The notes beneath the pieces are model-generated. The model ran no database searches, was not told the origin of the DNA, and was given only the letters and a program-made list of their open reading frames with translations. A DNA stretch of 7,676 nucleotides from an uncultured Rhizobiaceae group bacterium (GTDB lineage: Bacteria > Pseudomonadota > Alphaproteobacteria > Rhizobiales > Rhizobiaceae), in the NCBI GenBank assembly GCA_938009335.1, contig CALLHT010000073.1, positions 1 through 7,676 of the forward strand, read 5' to 3'. A program made the translations under genes and the position numbers. Below, in pieces: positions 1 through 6,948 of the stretch. Each line of letters starts with the position of its first letter. The first letter of the stretch is position 1.

Positions 1-1161
1 ATTGAAGTCGCCTCTTCAGAATGCGCGGATATTCTTTCACGCCTAGGGTTTAGCGTTTCCGGTTCTGGCGACACGTTGAGCGTCACCGTACCAACCTGGC
101 GTCCAGACGTATTCGGCAAAGCAGACCTTGTTGAAGAAGTCATGCGTATTCATGGCGTTAACAACATCGAGCCGCAACCCCTGCCTGCAACTGGCGCGGT
201 CGGGTCGAAGATTCTGACACTGGGCCAAACCCGCTCACGCAATGCGCGGCGTGCGCTTGCTTCTCGTGGCATGTTGGAAGCTGTGACCTGGTCGTTCATT
301 CCGACAGCGCATGCGGAAGCTTTTGGTGGCGGCGGGGAAGCTTGTAAACTTGCAAACCCGATCTCCTCTGAAATGTCAGACATGCGCCCGTCCCTTCTAC
401 CTGCCTTGATTGCAGCAGCAGGCCGAAACCAAGACCGTGGCAATGCGGATGTGGCAATCTTTGAAGTGGCGAGCACGTATCTTGGCGATACGCCGGAAAC
501 GCAACACCGAATTGCAGGCGGTATTCGCAAAGGCACCGCCAAATATTCAGGTGGCGGACGTGATTGGCGTGAGGCGGGATCAGCGGTCGATGTTTATGAT
601 GCGAAAGCGGATGCGCTTTCCGTTCTGGAAGCCGCAGGCATGGATTCATCCAAAGTGCAGATTGTGGCAGGCGCACCGGAGTGGTTTCATCCGGGACGTT
701 CCGGCACCATTCAACTTGGCCCTAAAGTTATTCTTGGCCACTTTGGCGAAATCCACCCGATGACGCTGGAGACACTTGATGTGTCGGGTCCAGTCGCTGC
801 CTTTGAAGTTATGCTTGAAAATATTCCGGCTCCCCGGAAAAAACCGACGAAAACCAAAACGCCACTCGAACTTTCGGACCTGCAGGCGGTTAATCGGGAT
901 TTTGCGTTTGTTGTCGACAAGTCATGCGAAACCGCAAGCCTGCTTCGCGCGGCTGCTGGTGCAGATAAAAATCTGATCAGCAATGTTTCTGTCTTTGATG
1001 TGTTTGAAGGCGCGTCACTGGGTGAAGACAAGAAATCTATCGCAATTGAAGTGACGCTTCAGCCGAAAGATAAAACCCTGACAGACGAGGACATTGCCGC
1101 AATCTCCTCCAAGGTCGTGGCAAATGTCGAGAAAACTACGGGCGGCGTCTTGCGGGGGTAG
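1..1161 (+). CDS. pheT: Phenylalanine--tRNA ligase beta subunit, C-terminal part (5' end cut by window edge)
   Basis: The reading frame is open from the first base and ends at TAG 1159-1161, giving 386 codons of a protein normally near 800 residues. PheT pairs with PheS (alpha2-beta2) in the cytoplasm to charge tRNA-Phe; the beta chain carries editing and tRNA-binding parts and a catalytic-like core. Visible here are the end of the B5 region (VPTWRPDV, then DLVEEVMRIHG), the synthetase-like core (LANPISSEMSDMRPSLLPAL, then RNQDRG and FEVASTYLGD) and the C-terminal ferredoxin-fold anticodon-binding (FDX-ACB) domain over roughly the last 100 residues (VNRDFAFVVD, VFDVFEG, LQPKDKTLTDEDI). The N-terminal tRNA-binding and B3/B4 editing domains lie outside the window. 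pheS would be expected just upstream. No frameshift or internal stop is seen. Identification is secure. Confidence 0.97.
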   Translation: MEVASSECADILSRLGFSVSGSGDTLSVTVPTWRPDVFGKADLVEEVMRIHGVNNIEPQPLPATGAVGSKILTLGQTRSRNARRALASRGMLEAVTWSFIPTAHAEAFGGGGEACKLANPISSEMSDMRPSLLPALIAAAGRNQDRGNADVAIFEVASTYLGDTPETQHRIAGGIRKGTAKYSGGGRDWREAGSAVDVYDAKADALSVLEAAGMDSSKVQIVAGAPEWFHPGRSGTIQLGPKVILGHFGEIHPMTLETLDVSGPVAAFEVMLENIPAPRKKPTKTKTPLELSDLQAVNRDFAFVVDKSCETASLLRAAAGADKNLISNVSVFDVFEGASLGEDKKSIAIEVTLQPKDKTLTDEDIAAISSKVVANVEKTTGGVLRG

Positions 1162-1210
1162 TGCAATTTTAACGCGCTGAATCGTGAATGGAAAAAGGCC
1201 ATGATTTTTG

Positions 1211-1241
1211 GTTATCCTTACGTAATTTGATTCGGGATAAC
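1211..1241 (+). repeat. Inverted repeat in the mepA leader
   Basis: GTTATCC (1211-1217) is mirrored by GGATAAC (1235-1241), a perfect 7-bp inverted repeat with a 17-base spacer. The right arm ends directly before the purine-rich GGGGTGG ribosome binding site of mepA. It could be an operator half-site pair or a weak RNA hairpin beside the ribosome binding site. No T-run follows, so it is not a classical terminator for pheT. The function is unknown. Confidence 0.4.
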
Positions 1242-1248
1242 GGGGTGG

Positions 1249-2340
1249 ATGATGTTAAACGCTGCTAGACTATCCAAAAAATTGCGAACCTTGGTATTGA
1301 TTGGCGTTGCTGCAATCATGCCATTGGATGCACTTGCCCAAACACCAGCCAAACGTCTGTTTGGTGGCGAACCACTCCCTGCTCGGCTTAAGCCTGCAGC
1401 ACACGGATTCTACACCAAGGGCTGTCTAGCCGGCGGTGTTGCCATTCCCGTTGACGGGCCACACTGGCAGGCGATGCGGCTTTCCCGTAACCGCCGTTGG
1501 GGCCATCCTGATTTGATAAAAATCATCGAAGACCTTTCATATAAGGCAAAGAAAGATGGTTGGAACGGTCTGCTGGTGGGCGATATTTCGCAGCCGCGTG
1601 GTGGACCGATGCTTACCGGACACCGTTCGCACCAAATGGGATTGGATGCAGATATCTGGTTCAACCCGATGCCGGACCGCCGCATGACCTATAAGGAACG
1701 CGAAAACATCTCAGCGGTTTCTGTACTGAAAAAGGGCAGCATCTATGTAGACCAAGCCCGCTGGACCCGTGGTCATACGATGGTGCTTTATCATGCCGCT
1801 ACTTCGCCACGCGTGGAACGGGTTCTTGTTCATCCGGGTGTGAAAAAGCAGCTTTGCGATACGGTGCGGGGCAATCGCGCCTGGCTCAACAAGATACGCC
1901 CGACCTGGGGACATCATTATCACTTCCACATTCGCATGGGCTGTCCACCGGGATCGCCCGGTTGCAAAAAGCAAAACAGTACCGGCAACAAAACAGGCTG
2001 TGATGATGGCTCACTCGATTGGTGGTTTGATGTAGAACTCAATCCAAACAAGAAAAAGCCGAAGCCGAAAACGCCTCCCAAGAAACGGAGGGAACTCGTC
2101 CTAAGAGATTTGCCGCAAGCGTGTCAGGCGGTTTTGTCCGCGAATGCTCCGTCACTAGAGGCCGCAACTTACGAGCCAATCAACACAGCATTCAAAGCAC
2201 CATCGATCAATCTGCCCGCGTATTCCGCGTCTCGAGTGTTGAAGGGAAAATCCATCGAGAAGGCTGGTGCTGCTATTACGTCCATCGCGGGCAATTTGGT
2301 CCCTGAACGGGTGACAATCCCCACGCCGCGACCACGCTGA
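1249..2340 (+). CDS. mepA: Penicillin-insensitive murein endopeptidase (LAS zinc metallopeptidase), periplasmic
   Basis: MepA cleaves D-alanyl-meso-diaminopimelyl cross-links of peptidoglycan in the periplasm. The 363-residue product starts with a basic n-region and hydrophobic stretch (about 11-30) ending in ALA before QTPA, a good signal-peptidase I site. LAS-family zinc ligands are present: H128 and D135 in SHQMGLDAD, and the HxxHxH set H222, H225, H227 in WGHHYHFHI. Cysteines 59, 203, 232, 239, 251 and 292 match in spacing the three disulfides known for E. coli MepA (C203-C251, C232-C239 and probably C59-C292). A Lys/Pro-rich linker (267-281) and a tail of about 70 residues after C292, ending in Pro/Arg, make it longer than the roughly 270-residue E. 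coli protein. ATG codons sit at 1249 and 1252; GGGG at 1242-1245 is better spaced for 1252. The gene converges on rpoN with 10 bases between stops and no visible terminator. Confidence 0.95.
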   Translation: MMLNAARLSKKLRTLVLIGVAAIMPLDALAQTPAKRLFGGEPLPARLKPAAHGFYTKGCLAGGVAIPVDGPHWQAMRLSRNRRWGHPDLIKIIEDLSYKAKKDGWNGLLVGDISQPRGGPMLTGHRSHQMGLDADIWFNPMPDRRMTYKERENISAVSVLKKGSIYVDQARWTRGHTMVLYHAATSPRVERVLVHPGVKKQLCDTVRGNRAWLNKIRPTWGHHYHFHIRMGCPPGSPGCKKQNSTGNKTGCDDGSLDWWFDVELNPNKKKPKPKTPPKKRRELVLRDLPQACQAVLSANAPSLEAATYEPINTAFKAPSINLPAYSASRVLKGKSIEKAGAAITSIAGNLVPERVTIPTPRPR

Positions 2341-2350
2341 TCATCTAATA

Positions 2351-3898
2351 TTACGAAGCGCGGTCTTCCAACATCATTGCCTTTTCTCGACGGCGTTGTA
2401 CCGATGATGGAATGCGCATAGCTTCACGATATTTCGCGACGGTTCGGCGGGCGATTTCAATTCCGGTTTCCTGAAGCAAAGCGACCAGCTTGTCATCAGA
2501 CAGGATTTTTTTCGGTTCTTCCGCATCAATCAATTGCTTGATTTTGAACTTTACGGTTTCTGATGAACAACTGTCTTCGCCGTCATTGGCGGAAATTGCT
2601 GATGAGAAGAAGTATTTCAGTTCAAAGATGCCCTGATCACACATCAGGTATTTATTGGCGGTCACACGGCTAACCGTAGACTCATGCATTTTGATTTTCT
2701 CAGCCACGGTTTTGAGGTTCATCGGCTTTAGGTGTTCAACACCTTTGGCAAAAAACATATCCTGTTGTTTCACAATTTCGACGGAAACTTTGAGAATGGT
2801 CTGCGCTCTTTGGTCAAGGCTGCGCGTCAACCAATTCGCATTACTCATACATTCGGTGATGAAAGCCTTGCCGTCTTCTGAAGAGACAGATTTTTCAAGT
2901 TCAGCATGATAACGATGATCAACCAGCACCTTGGGTAAAGTCTCAGGATTGAGATCAATTGCCCAGCTTCCGTCCACGCGTTGTGCAATCAGAACATCCG
3001 GCACAACCGGTTCTGCCAAAACAGGATCGTAGCGAAGTGCAGGGCGAGGGTCGAGCGCTTTGATTTCGCGGATCATATCATTGAAGTCTTCAGTCGTGAC
3101 ACCGCACAGACGCTTCAATTGTTCGAATTCACGTTTCGCAAGCAGGCTCAAGTTAGAAACGAAAACTTCCATTGCCGGATCAAAGCGATCCAACTCTTTC
3201 AATTGGATTGAAAGACATTCCACGAGATCTCGGGCGCCAATACCGACCGGTTCCATGGTTTGGAATTTTTTAAGGACGCTCAACAACTCATCGCTGGTCG
3301 CATCAAGGCGGGCTGCTGTTTCAGCAATATCTTCACGGAAATACCCATCGTCATCGAGAGCGTGCGCAATATAGGTCGCTATCTTTCTACGCTTTGGGTC
3401 GCCGAAATTTACACCGACTTGAAACTCCAGATGCTGGGCCAAGGATACGTTTTCTCCGAGATGAGCAATCGCGTCAAAATCATCATCTCCGCCCCGTGAC
3501 GTTGATGAGTTTCTAGTCGAACTGGATAGTGTTGATTGGCCCTGGCTTTCAGCACCGGCAATACCACCGTCATAGACGTTTTCGAAATTGGCATCAATGT
3601 CTGCGGCTTTTTCACCCGCATCCACTGTTAGGTGCTCATTGACAGTATCGCGAATATCAGAGCTATTAGCTTCTGATTCATTGGCTTTGTGATCTGAAGT
3701 ATTAGCCTGCTCCGCGCCACGACGATCCGTATTCTCATCACGTCCGATTTCTAGAAGAGGGTTCTTCTCAACCTCTTCCTGCACGTAATCCATTAAATCA
3801 GCATGACTTAGTTGCAGAAGCTTGATGGATTGCGCCAGTTTTGGCGTCATCACGAGCGATTGCGACTGCTTTTGCTGTAACGATGGAGCTATCGCCAT
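2351..3898 (-). CDS. rpoN: RNA polymerase sigma-54 factor
   Basis: Sigma-54 directs RNA polymerase to -24/-12 promoters, opened only by AAA+ enhancer-binding activators; it typically controls nitrogen, motility or carbon genes. The 515-residue product has the full family layout. Region I is Gln/Leu-rich (QQKQSQSLVMTPKLAQSIKL, residues 8-27, then NPLLE at 46). Region II is an acidic, Ser/Asn-rich linker of about 55-148. The core-binding domain begins near 150 with MEPVGIGARDL at 215-225 and LDPRP at 282. The helix-turn-helix lies around 394-418 (TVAEKIKMHESTVSRV). The RpoN box ARRTVAKYRE is at 483-492. Nothing is missing. ATG 3898 is preceded by a GTAGG-like site. The gene follows lptB by 72 bases and is probably the last gene of the rnd-lptCAB-rpoN array. 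Unusually, hpf and ptsN do not follow; mepA faces it instead. Confidence 0.98.
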   Translation of the reverse strand: MAIAPSLQQKQSQSLVMTPKLAQSIKLLQLSHADLMDYVQEEVEKNPLLEIGRDENTDRRGAEQANTSDHKANESEANSSDIRDTVNEHLTVDAGEKAADIDANFENVYDGGIAGAESQGQSTLSSSTRNSSTSRGGDDDFDAIAHLGENVSLAQHLEFQVGVNFGDPKRRKIATYIAHALDDDGYFREDIAETAARLDATSDELLSVLKKFQTMEPVGIGARDLVECLSIQLKELDRFDPAMEVFVSNLSLLAKREFEQLKRLCGVTTEDFNDMIREIKALDPRPALRYDPVLAEPVVPDVLIAQRVDGSWAIDLNPETLPKVLVDHRYHAELEKSVSSEDGKAFITECMSNANWLTRSLDQRAQTILKVSVEIVKQQDMFFAKGVEHLKPMNLKTVAEKIKMHESTVSRVTANKYLMCDQGIFELKYFFSSAISANDGEDSCSSETVKFKIKQLIDAEEPKKILSDDKLVALLQETGIEIARRTVAKYREAMRIPSSVQRRREKAMMLEDRAS

Positions 3899-3919
3899 AT
3901 TTACTACCTACCCTGTTTG

Positions 3920-3938
3920 CGGACTTCTTTTTGGTCCG
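3920..3938 (-). repeat. Short inverted repeat in the lptB-rpoN gap
   Basis: CGGAC (3920-3924) and GTCCG (3934-3938) flank a 9-base spacer, giving a 5-bp hairpin that ends about 20 bases before the rpoN start. A second near-palindrome, ATTGC-AA-GCAAT, lies at 3942-3953. On the transcribed (-) strand the CGGAC hairpin is followed by AAACAGGG, not by a U-run, so it is unlikely to stop transcription. It could shape the rpoN leader or be an mRNA processing point. The call is weak. Confidence 0.3.
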
Positions 3939-3970
3939 ATAATTGCAAGCAATGTAGCAGTAAGTTGTTC

Positions 3971-4849
3971 CTAAAGAGTAAATTGCTCTCCCAAGTAAAA
4001 CCGGCGAACATCCGGATTATCGATAATTTGTTGCGGGCTTCCGTGGGTAAGAACATTACCATCATGGATAATATAGGCCCGATCAATCAGCCCCAACGTC
4101 TCACGAACATTGTGATCTGTGATCAAAACTCCAATGCCTCTCTGTGTGAGGTGACGAACCAAATCCTGAATGTCTCCCACAGCGATTGGGTCAATACCGG
4201 CAAAGGGTTCGTCGAGCAACATGAAAGACGGTCTTGTAGCCAAGGCTCGAGCAATCTCGCACCGCCTTCGTTCACCGCCCGATAGGGCAATGGAAGGTGA
4301 TTTTCTAAGATGCGTAATGGAAAATTCTTCCAGCAAAGCATCCAACTGCCGTTCACGTTCTTTACGATCCGATTCAACAACTTCAAGCACTGAGCGAATG
4401 TTGTTTTCTACGCTCAAACCCCTGAAAATAGACGCTTCCTGAGGCAAATAGCCAATTCCCAGCCTTGCACGACGATACATAGGTGTGGACGTAATATCGT
4501 GCCCGTTAAGCTCAATTCTGCCAGCATCAGGACGAACCAGACCGGTGATCATATAGAAACTGGTTGTTTTGCCCGCACCATTGGGACCCAGCAATCCAAC
4601 GGCCTCTCCGCGACGCACGCCCAGCGTCACATCTTTAACGACCATTCGACCTTTGTAGCTTTTTTGAAGGCCCGAAACGAGCAACACGCCATCGCGTGAA
4701 CGCGGCTGTCTTGTTGGTTGCTGCGTCGGTGCAATTGGAGGGGCAACAGGGCTATTTGGCTCTGCTTGCAAAAGCGGATCATCCGCCCAACGAACCTTCT
4801 TGGAAGGCGGGCGCTTTACCAAACGTTTTACAAGATTTTTCAGTCCCAA
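3971..4849 (-). CDS. lptB: LPS export ABC transporter ATP-binding protein LptB
   Basis: LptB is the cytoplasmic ATPase that powers LptFG to extract LPS from the inner membrane and push it onto the LptC-LptA bridge. The ABC signature elements are complete: Walker A GPNGAGKTT (88-96), Q-loop glutamine in YLPQEASIF (Q137), LSGGE signature (189-193), Walker B FMLLDEP (209-215, catalytic E214), D-loop GID, and the H-loop histidine H246 in ITDHN. The end RRFYLGEQF is typical of LptB. The 292-residue product is about 50 residues longer than the usual 240; the extra N-terminus is basic (KNLVKRLVKRP), then Pro/Gln-rich. The start is TTG at 4849: GGGAG lies 7 bases upstream and an in-frame TAA occurs five codons before, so no longer form exists. 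A GTG at DGVLLVSG (residue 55) could start a form of normal length. Upstream neighbour lptA is 87 bases away. Confidence 0.97.
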   Translation of the reverse strand: MGLKNLVKRLVKRPPSKKVRWADDPLLQAEPNSPVAPPIAPTQQPTRQPRSRDGVLLVSGLQKSYKGRMVVKDVTLGVRRGEAVGLLGPNGAGKTTSFYMITGLVRPDAGRIELNGHDITSTPMYRRARLGIGYLPQEASIFRGLSVENNIRSVLEVVESDRKERERQLDALLEEFSITHLRKSPSIALSGGERRRCEIARALATRPSFMLLDEPFAGIDPIAVGDIQDLVRHLTQRGIGVLITDHNVRETLGLIDRAYIIHDGNVLTHGSPQQIIDNPDVRRFYLGEQFTL

Positions 4850-4855
4850 CTGCAG

Positions 4856-4872
4856 TCTCCCTTAAGGGCAGA
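4856..4872 (-). promoter_or_regulatory. lptB ribosome binding site within a possible hairpin
   Basis: Read on the - strand this is TCT-G-CCC-TTAA-GGG-AGA. CCC pairs with GGG and TCT with AGA, with one bulged G and a TTAA loop. The 3' arm (GGGAG) is the Shine-Dalgarno sequence of lptB, 7 bases before its TTG start. If the hairpin forms it would partly hide the ribosome binding site. The ribosome binding site itself is well supported; the regulatory role is inference from base pairing only. Confidence 0.45.
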
Positions 4873-4883
4873 AATACATTCTA

Positions 4884-4903
4884 TGGTTAAGGAAGTCTAA
4901 CCA
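4884..4903 (-). repeat. Inverted repeat in the lptA-lptB gap
   Basis: TGGTTA (4884-4889) and TAACCA (4898-4903) form a perfect 6-bp inverted repeat with an 8-base loop in an otherwise AT-rich 87-base gap. No U-run follows in the direction of transcription, so it is not a standard terminator. It may be an RNA stem that stabilises or processes the lpt transcript, or an operator. It lies 12 bases upstream of the possible lptB ribosome-binding-site hairpin. Confidence 0.35.
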
Positions 4904-4936
4904 GAGGACAATGTTTATTCTACAAATATCAAAATA

Positions 4937-5485
4937 TTAATTTGTTTTACGTGATTTTGGATCGAGCAAGAGTTTAATCCTGCCACTACCAGACGAAGAA
5001 CCCCCGCATGGTTTCACATTTGATACGTTTCGTTTGAGATCTACTGTCACAATACACCCCTTCACGATGTTCTGCCCCTGGCTGATCAGGACGTTACCGG
5101 TAAGGGTCACGAACTCTTTGACCATATCAACGCTGGCTTCGTCCGCAGTTACATGATTGTCTTCGGATCGGATCGCAACTTTGCCGCTTGCATCAATTTT
5201 CCGGATGCCGCTATTCGTTTCACTTTGATCTTCACTGCGAAGGTAAAAGACTTTGATCTGCCGTGCTTTGAGAAGGGTTGTGCCTTGGACGACGCTCACA
5301 TTGCCCGTTAATAAAGCGGTATTTTGATTATCAATAATCTCAAGCTTGTCGGCCTCAATTTGAATCGGCTCATCATTGTTGCCCATGCCTTTAAAGGCAT
5401 TGCTGGCAGACTGCGCATGGGCTGAAATCGAGCCTAACACCAATACACCAACGGTAATGATCATCTTTGACAGATTGCGCATCAT
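4937..5485 (-). CDS. lptA: LPS transport periplasmic protein LptA (OstA-like)
   Basis: LptA subunits join LptC to the outer-membrane LptDE and form the periplasmic bridge along which LPS slides. The 182-residue product, close to family size, has a signal peptide (basic start, hydrophobic 8-20, SAHA before Q25) and an OstA beta-jellyroll domain. The repeated beta-strand pattern is visible in PIQIEADKLEI (40-50), TALLTGNVSVVQG (56-68), LLKARQIKVF, GKVAIRSEDNHVTADEA and EFVTLTGNVLISQG. A Ser/Gly-rich turn (161-168) precedes the last strand, RIKLLLDPKS. Two cysteines, C144 and C160, lie in the mature part. The first ATG overlaps the lptC stop as ATGA (5482-5485), so the genes are translationally coupled. 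GGAAGAGG (5493-5500) is 7 bases upstream; a second ATG follows at once. Confidence 0.93.
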   Translation of the reverse strand: MMRNLSKMIITVGVLVLGSISAHAQSASNAFKGMGNNDEPIQIEADKLEIIDNQNTALLTGNVSVVQGTTLLKARQIKVFYLRSEDQSETNSGIRKIDASGKVAIRSEDNHVTADEASVDMVKEFVTLTGNVLISQGQNIVKGCIVTVDLKRNVSNVKPCGGSSSGSGRIKLLLDPKSRKTN

Positions 5486-6234
5486 TGGTTTGCCTCTTCC
5501 TTTTTCAGCTCTTTGGGACGCAAGGTCATGCGCACATTTCCTTCAAACACCAAACGCTCTCCGCCTTCTTCCACCAATAGAGAAGCCGAAGAAATATCCG
5601 CCTGTGCGCTGGTTGCAGTAATGGGAGATCGTGTCTTCAATGTGCCCTTGTCAATGTCAACATCGGCATCCTGCAGATAGATTTCCATGCCATCAGAGGT
5701 TTTCACCTCAACTTCCTTCGTTAAAACGAGGGTTTTCAGATCTGAATCGTAAACCCCATTTCCGGCAACAATGTTGGCAGAAACTGTATCGTCCATTGGA
5801 AGCGTTGCGATGATAGATTGCAATTCCACCACTGCGGGATTAGCGGAATCTTGAATAGCACGGTCTGCTTTCAACCGATACGGACGCTGGTTCTCATCAA
5901 CCCCGTTAAGGTTAGGATCCTCCATGATGAGCTTGCCATCATTGACTTCAATATTGGCAATCTCGATGTCAGGCAGGAACATTTTCTGCACAACCAGTGT
6001 GCCGATGACGCCAAGGATAACAAATACGCCGATTACTGGTAAAAGCACCCTCAGAAATTTAACCCGACCTGAGTGACGTGCGGCTTTTTCAAACTCCGCA
6101 TCGCTGCGATAGCCCGACAAGAAACCGAGATCATTACCATTATGGTTCACACCCCCTGTAACTTGAACAGGCGGTGTTCTCGGCAGTGGTCGTGCCTGTT
6201 GGCTGGGTTGGATGGGTCTTTTCACTAGGCTCAC
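5482..6234 (-). CDS. lptC: LPS export system protein LptC (bitopic inner-membrane protein)
   Basis: LptC sits in the inner membrane next to LptB2FG and hands LPS to LptA. The 250-residue product has a Pro/Gln-rich cytoplasmic N-terminus (1-57), one transmembrane helix (about 60-83, LRVLLPVIGVFVILGVIGTL) and a periplasmic beta-jellyroll (about 88-240). That domain has typical phrases such as YRLKADRAIQD, GNGVYDSDLKTLVLT and LVFEGNVRMTL. The N-terminal arm makes it longer than the roughly 190-residue E. coli protein, as is common in Hyphomicrobiales. The start is GTG at 6234; an in-frame TGA three codons upstream (6241-6243) rules out a longer form. No strong ribosome binding site precedes it, and a second GTG at 6225 is possible. 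It follows rnd by 60 bases and overlaps lptA by four. Confidence 0.93.
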   Translation of the reverse strand: MSLVKRPIQPSQQARPLPRTPPVQVTGGVNHNGNDLGFLSGYRSDAEFEKAARHSGRVKFLRVLLPVIGVFVILGVIGTLVVQKMFLPDIEIANIEVNDGKLIMEDPNLNGVDENQRPYRLKADRAIQDSANPAVVELQSIIATLPMDDTVSANIVAGNGVYDSDLKTLVLTKEVEVKTSDGMEIYLQDADVDIDKGTLKTRSPITATSAQADISSASLLVEEGGERLVFEGNVRMTLRPKELKKEEANQ

Positions 6235-6294
6235 AATATTTCACACGCGATACAATGCGTTACCGAATCATAGTGGCCATTTTCAGGCCGATTA

Positions 6295-6909
6295 TCAACT
6301 ATGAGCGAAAATATCCGTCTCCGGCCATCCGGCAAGGTCTAGCCGAGCGCGGGTTGGCAAAAACTCAAAGCATGCTTTCGCCAGCTCTGTTCGTTCTTCT
6401 CTGGCCAATCGTTGGTCAAGATGAGCCCGCAACTCATGTAAGTGAAGGACGTCCGATGCGGCATATTCCAGTTGCGCCTGAGACAGCGTTTCAGCCGCCC
6501 AGTCAGAACTTTGTTGCTGCTTGGATATGTCGACCCCGCAAAGCTCTTTGACGATGTCTTTCAGCCCGTGACGGTCTGTATAAGTCCGGGTTAGACGGGA
6601 CGCGATTTTCGTACAATAGATTTTGGCGCACGAGATGCCCAACGCATGCTCAAGAACAGCAACATCAAAACGCGCGAAATGGAAGATGATGGTCCGATTT
6701 TGATCTTCCAGCAATTTCTTCAAATTGGGCGCTTCTGTTTGACCTTTGGCAATCTGGACCACATCTGCAGTACCGTCACCCGGTGAAAGCTGGACCACAC
6801 AAAGCCGGTCACGTAACGGGTTCAATCCAAGGGTTTCAGAATCCACCGCTACACTATCTGCGTATCGGTCTAAGTCGGGTAAATCACCCTTATGAAAGCG
6901 TATAGTCAC
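6295..6909 (-). CDS. rnd: Ribonuclease D, short form (DEDDy 3'-5' exoribonuclease)
   Basis: RNase D trims 3' ends of tRNA precursors and other structured RNAs using two metal ions. The 204-residue product is only the exonuclease domain. Exo I has D23 and E25 in DSETLGL, Exo II has D82 in HFARFD, and Exo III has Y149 and D153 in YAASD, so all four acidic ligands and the tyrosine of the DEDDy class are present. The HRDC domains of the roughly 375-residue E. coli enzyme are absent, as is usual for the short alphaproteobacterial paralogue, so its exact substrates are less certain. The start is GTG at 6909 with AAAAGG (6917-6922) 7 bases upstream. It is the first gene of the leftward array, 60 bases before lptC, and is probably co-transcribed with the lpt genes and rpoN. 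Confidence 0.93.
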   Translation of the reverse strand: MTIRFHKGDLPDLDRYADSVAVDSETLGLNPLRDRLCVVQLSPGDGTADVVQIAKGQTEAPNLKKLLEDQNRTIIFHFARFDVAVLEHALGISCAKIYCTKIASRLTRTYTDRHGLKDIVKELCGVDISKQQQSSDWAAETLSQAQLEYAASDVLHLHELRAHLDQRLAREERTELAKACFEFLPTRARLDLAGWPETDIFAHS

Positions 6910-6920
6910 TGCACAGCCTT

Positions 6921-6948
6921 TTGCTCGAATAGTTCGTTTGGTTATAAT
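6921..6948 (+). promoter_or_regulatory. Possible sigma-70-type promoter toward the PilZ gene
   Basis: A perfect TATAAT (6943-6948) lies in the divergent region, with TTGCTC (6921-6926) 16 bases upstream as a poor -35 match. It would give a leader of roughly 105 bases before the PilZ start at 7062. Only the -10 is good. The region is AT-rich and also overlaps the predicted start site of the leftward promoter. Confidence 0.25.

Noticed and set aside
150..542. 130-codon open frame on the - strand inside pheT
   Set aside because: It is an antisense shadow of a clearly conserved pheT reading frame and resembles no known protein.
1191..1212. AAAAA-GGCCATGA-TTTTT after pheT as a terminator
   Set aside because: The stem would be only A-T pairs around a loop that contains GGCC; too weak, and the T-run is part of the stem.
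6275..6290. GGCC-N7-GGCC hairpin between rnd and lptC
   Set aside because: Only four pairs and no following U-run; not enough to call a terminator or attenuator.
6174..6551. 125-codon + strand open frame across the lptC-rnd gap
   Set aside because: It overlaps both genes antisense and has no family features; RNase D motifs on the other strand are unambiguous.
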